From Sphingomonas sp. CCH10-B3 (lineage in GTDB: Bacteria > Pseudomonadota > Alphaproteobacteria > Sphingomonadales > Sphingomonadaceae): DNA of 14,861 nt. The translations under genes and the position numbers were made by a program. Below, piece by piece: positions 13,623 through 14,861 of this stretch. How positions within the stretch are numbered: the first letter of the stretch is position 1; every line of letters begins with the position of its first letter. The stretch covers positions 1 through 14,861 of the forward strand of contig NZ_LSIJ01000015.1 of NCBI RefSeq assembly GCF_001556185.1. The letters run 5' to 3'. The notes below the pieces were generated by a model. It was not told the origin of the DNA and did not search any database. It worked only from the letters and a program-made list of their open reading frames with translations.

Positions 13623-14777
13623 GTGCAGGCAATGGCGCTCGATCAGGAAACCTTCGACCAGTTGATCGGCACAGTGCGCCGTTTCGTCAGCGAACGCCTC
13701 CGCCCGCTTGAGGCGCAAGTCGAGCAGGACGATGCGATTCCCGATGATATCGTGCGCGAAATGCGCGAGCTTGGCCTCTACGGCCTGTCGATCGCCGAGG
13801 AATATGGCGGCCTCGGGCTGACGATGCTCGAGGAATGCAAGGTTGCGATCGAGCTGGGGCGCACCACGCCTGCCTTCCGCTCGACCTTCGGCACCAATGT
13901 CGGCATCGGCAGCCAAGGGTTGGTGATGGCCGGCACGCCCGAGCAGAAAGCGCTCTGGCTGCCGCGCATCGCGAGCGGCGAGATCGTCACCAGCTTTGCG
14001 CTGACCGAACCCGATGTCGGCAGCGACTCAGGCGCGGTGAAGACGCGCGCGGTCAAGGACGGCGATGTCTATCGGCTGAGCGGCACCAAGCGATACATCA
14101 CCAATGCCGACAAGGCCGACCTGTTCACCGTCATGGCCCGCACCGGCGAGGAACCCGGCGCGCGCGGCGTTTCCGCTTTCCTCGTCCCGCGCGACCTGCC
14201 CGGCATGTCGATCGGCCATCCCGAAAAGAAGATGGGGCAGAAGGGCGCAAAGGTCGCTGACGTCAATTTTGACGACGTGCCCGTGCCCGCGGCGAACCGG
14301 CTGGGGGCCGAAGGCGAAGGCTTCAAGATCGCGATGCGCGTGCTCGATCGCGGTCGGCTGCACATCTCGGCGGTGTGCGTCGGCGTGGCCGAGCGGCTGA
14401 TCGCCGACTGCGTCGCTTATGCCAGCGAGCGCAAACAGTTCGGGAAAGCAATCAGCGAGCATCAGCTGATCCAGGCGATGATCGCGGATTCGAAGACCGA
14501 GGCGCTCGCCGCGCGCGCGCTGGTGCTGGAGACGGCGGCCGCCAAGGACGCCGGTCAGGATGTCGTGCTCGAATCCTCGGCCGCGAAGCTGTTTGCCAGC
14601 GAAATGGTCGGCCGTGTCGCCGACCGCGCGGTGCAGATCTATGGCGGCGCGGGATACATCGCCGATTACGGCATCGAGCGGCTGTACCGCGACGTCAGGC
14701 TGTTCCGCATCTACGAAGGCACCAGCCAGATCCAGCAGCTGATCGTCGCGCGCGAGACGATCAAGCGCGGGGGGTAA
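13623..14777 (+). CDS. Acyl-CoA dehydrogenase
   Basis: A 384-residue FAD flavoenzyme that introduces a C2-C3 double bond in an acyl-CoA, passing electrons to ETF. The helical N-terminal domain (to about 120) includes LYGLSIAEEYGGLGLT. The FAD/substrate beta domain has FALTEPDVGSDSGA (125-138) and the C-terminal domain has ASERKQFGKAIS (267-278). IYGGAGYIADYGIERLYRDVR (339-359) and YEGTSQIQ (364-371) follow, with Glu365 at the position of the catalytic base of MCAD-type enzymes. GTG at 13623 is my choice because AGGAGAGG (13613-13620) lies at correct spacing; ATG at 13632 is possible but the site is then 14 bases away. It is divergent from the SDR operon. Chain-length specificity (short, branched or cyclic) cannot be told. 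Confidence 0.94.
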   Translation: MQAMALDQETFDQLIGTVRRFVSERLRPLEAQVEQDDAIPDDIVREMRELGLYGLSIAEEYGGLGLTMLEECKVAIELGRTTPAFRSTFGTNVGIGSQGLVMAGTPEQKALWLPRIASGEIVTSFALTEPDVGSDSGAVKTRAVKDGDVYRLSGTKRYITNADKADLFTVMARTGEEPGARGVSAFLVPRDLPGMSIGHPEKKMGQKGAKVADVNFDDVPVPAANRLGAEGEGFKIAMRVLDRGRLHISAVCVGVAERLIADCVAYASERKQFGKAISEHQLIQAMIADSKTEALAARALVLETAAAKDAGQDVVLESSAAKLFASEMVGRVADRAVQIYGGAGYIADYGIERLYRDVRLFRIYEGTSQIQQLIVARETIKRGG

Positions 14778-14782
14778 CTACT

Positions 14783-14820
14783 CCCCCCTCCCGCTTGCGG
14801 GAGGGGGCCGGGGGGTGGGC
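14783..14820. repeat. GC-rich repeat copy with tetraloop hairpin after the acyl-CoA dehydrogenase
   Basis: CCCCCTCCCG (14784-14793) is perfectly inverted at 14798-14807 around CTTG. In RNA this is a 10-bp stem closed by G(CUUG)C, a known stable tetraloop. A GGGGGGTGGGCC tract follows, as in the repeat at 1579-1674. It starts 6 bases after the stop codon and lacks a T-run, so it may limit 3' decay rather than terminate. The remaining bases to 14861 show no supported gene. Confidence 0.7.
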
Positions 14821-14861
14821 CCTCGACATCATCAACGACACCGTTTGCGGCTGGCCGGGCG

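Noticed and set aside
1..14861. CRISPR array, toxin-antitoxin pair, defence island, prophage or IS element
   Set aside because: No spaced direct repeats, no transposase or integrase, no small paired toxin genes; every long gene is a familiar metabolic or transport family.

Overview
The window is high-GC chromosomal DNA. It most resembles an alphaproteobacterium of the order Sphingomonadales (Sphingomonas/Sphingopyxis-like). I base this on the protein sequences, on a hisF - small ORF - hisE - HIT arrangement, and on two kinds of GC-rich intergenic palindromes that are common in sphingomonad genomes. This assignment is inference from recall, not from a search. Coding density is high and there are no rRNA, tRNA, IS, CRISPR or phage genes.

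Layout. (1) 1-2064, plus strand: the last histidine genes. hisF comes first, preceded by a long hairpin, followed by a cloverleaf-like repeat, a 55-residue single-TM ORF, hisE, a second GC-rich inverted repeat and a HIT-family hydrolase. (2) 2148-3707, plus: an APC-superfamily amino acid permease, closed by a strong bidirectional terminator at 3732-3768. (3) 3787-4809, minus: a PfkB/adenosine-kinase-like kinase, divergent from a small lipoprotein (4933-5322, plus). The lipoprotein's 3' end overlaps that of queG (5281-6354, minus). (4) 6443-8607, plus: a NatA/NatB-type ABC exporter pair with an ATGA overlap. (5) 8683-9929, plus: a cytochrome P450 gene broken by a one-base frameshift, behind a promoter-like region with a palindrome. 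(6) 10009-10500, plus: a Tat-exported MsrB; 10510-11052, minus: a secreted CHAP-domain amidase/peptidase. (7) 11222-13494, minus: a two-gene operon of a short-chain dehydrogenase and a GPH-type sugar-like symporter with a GTGA overlap. It is divergent from an acyl-CoA dehydrogenase (13623-14777, plus), and a palindrome overlaps the predicted SDR promoter. The window ends in another copy of the GC-rich repeat.

How the genes fit together. hisF and hisE catalyse steps of histidine synthesis. QueG completes queuosine for tRNA. The kinase and the HIT protein are probably purine-nucleotide housekeeping. The right half (P450, SDR, GPH transporter, acyl-CoA dehydrogenase) looks like accessory catabolic capacity for a lipophilic or alicyclic compound, with the P450 apparently inactivated. 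I did not find a convincing new defence, mobile or biosynthetic system. The most noteworthy items are the frameshifted P450 with an Asp in place of the ExxR Glu, the structured intergenic repeats, and the uncharacterised small ORF between hisF and hisE.
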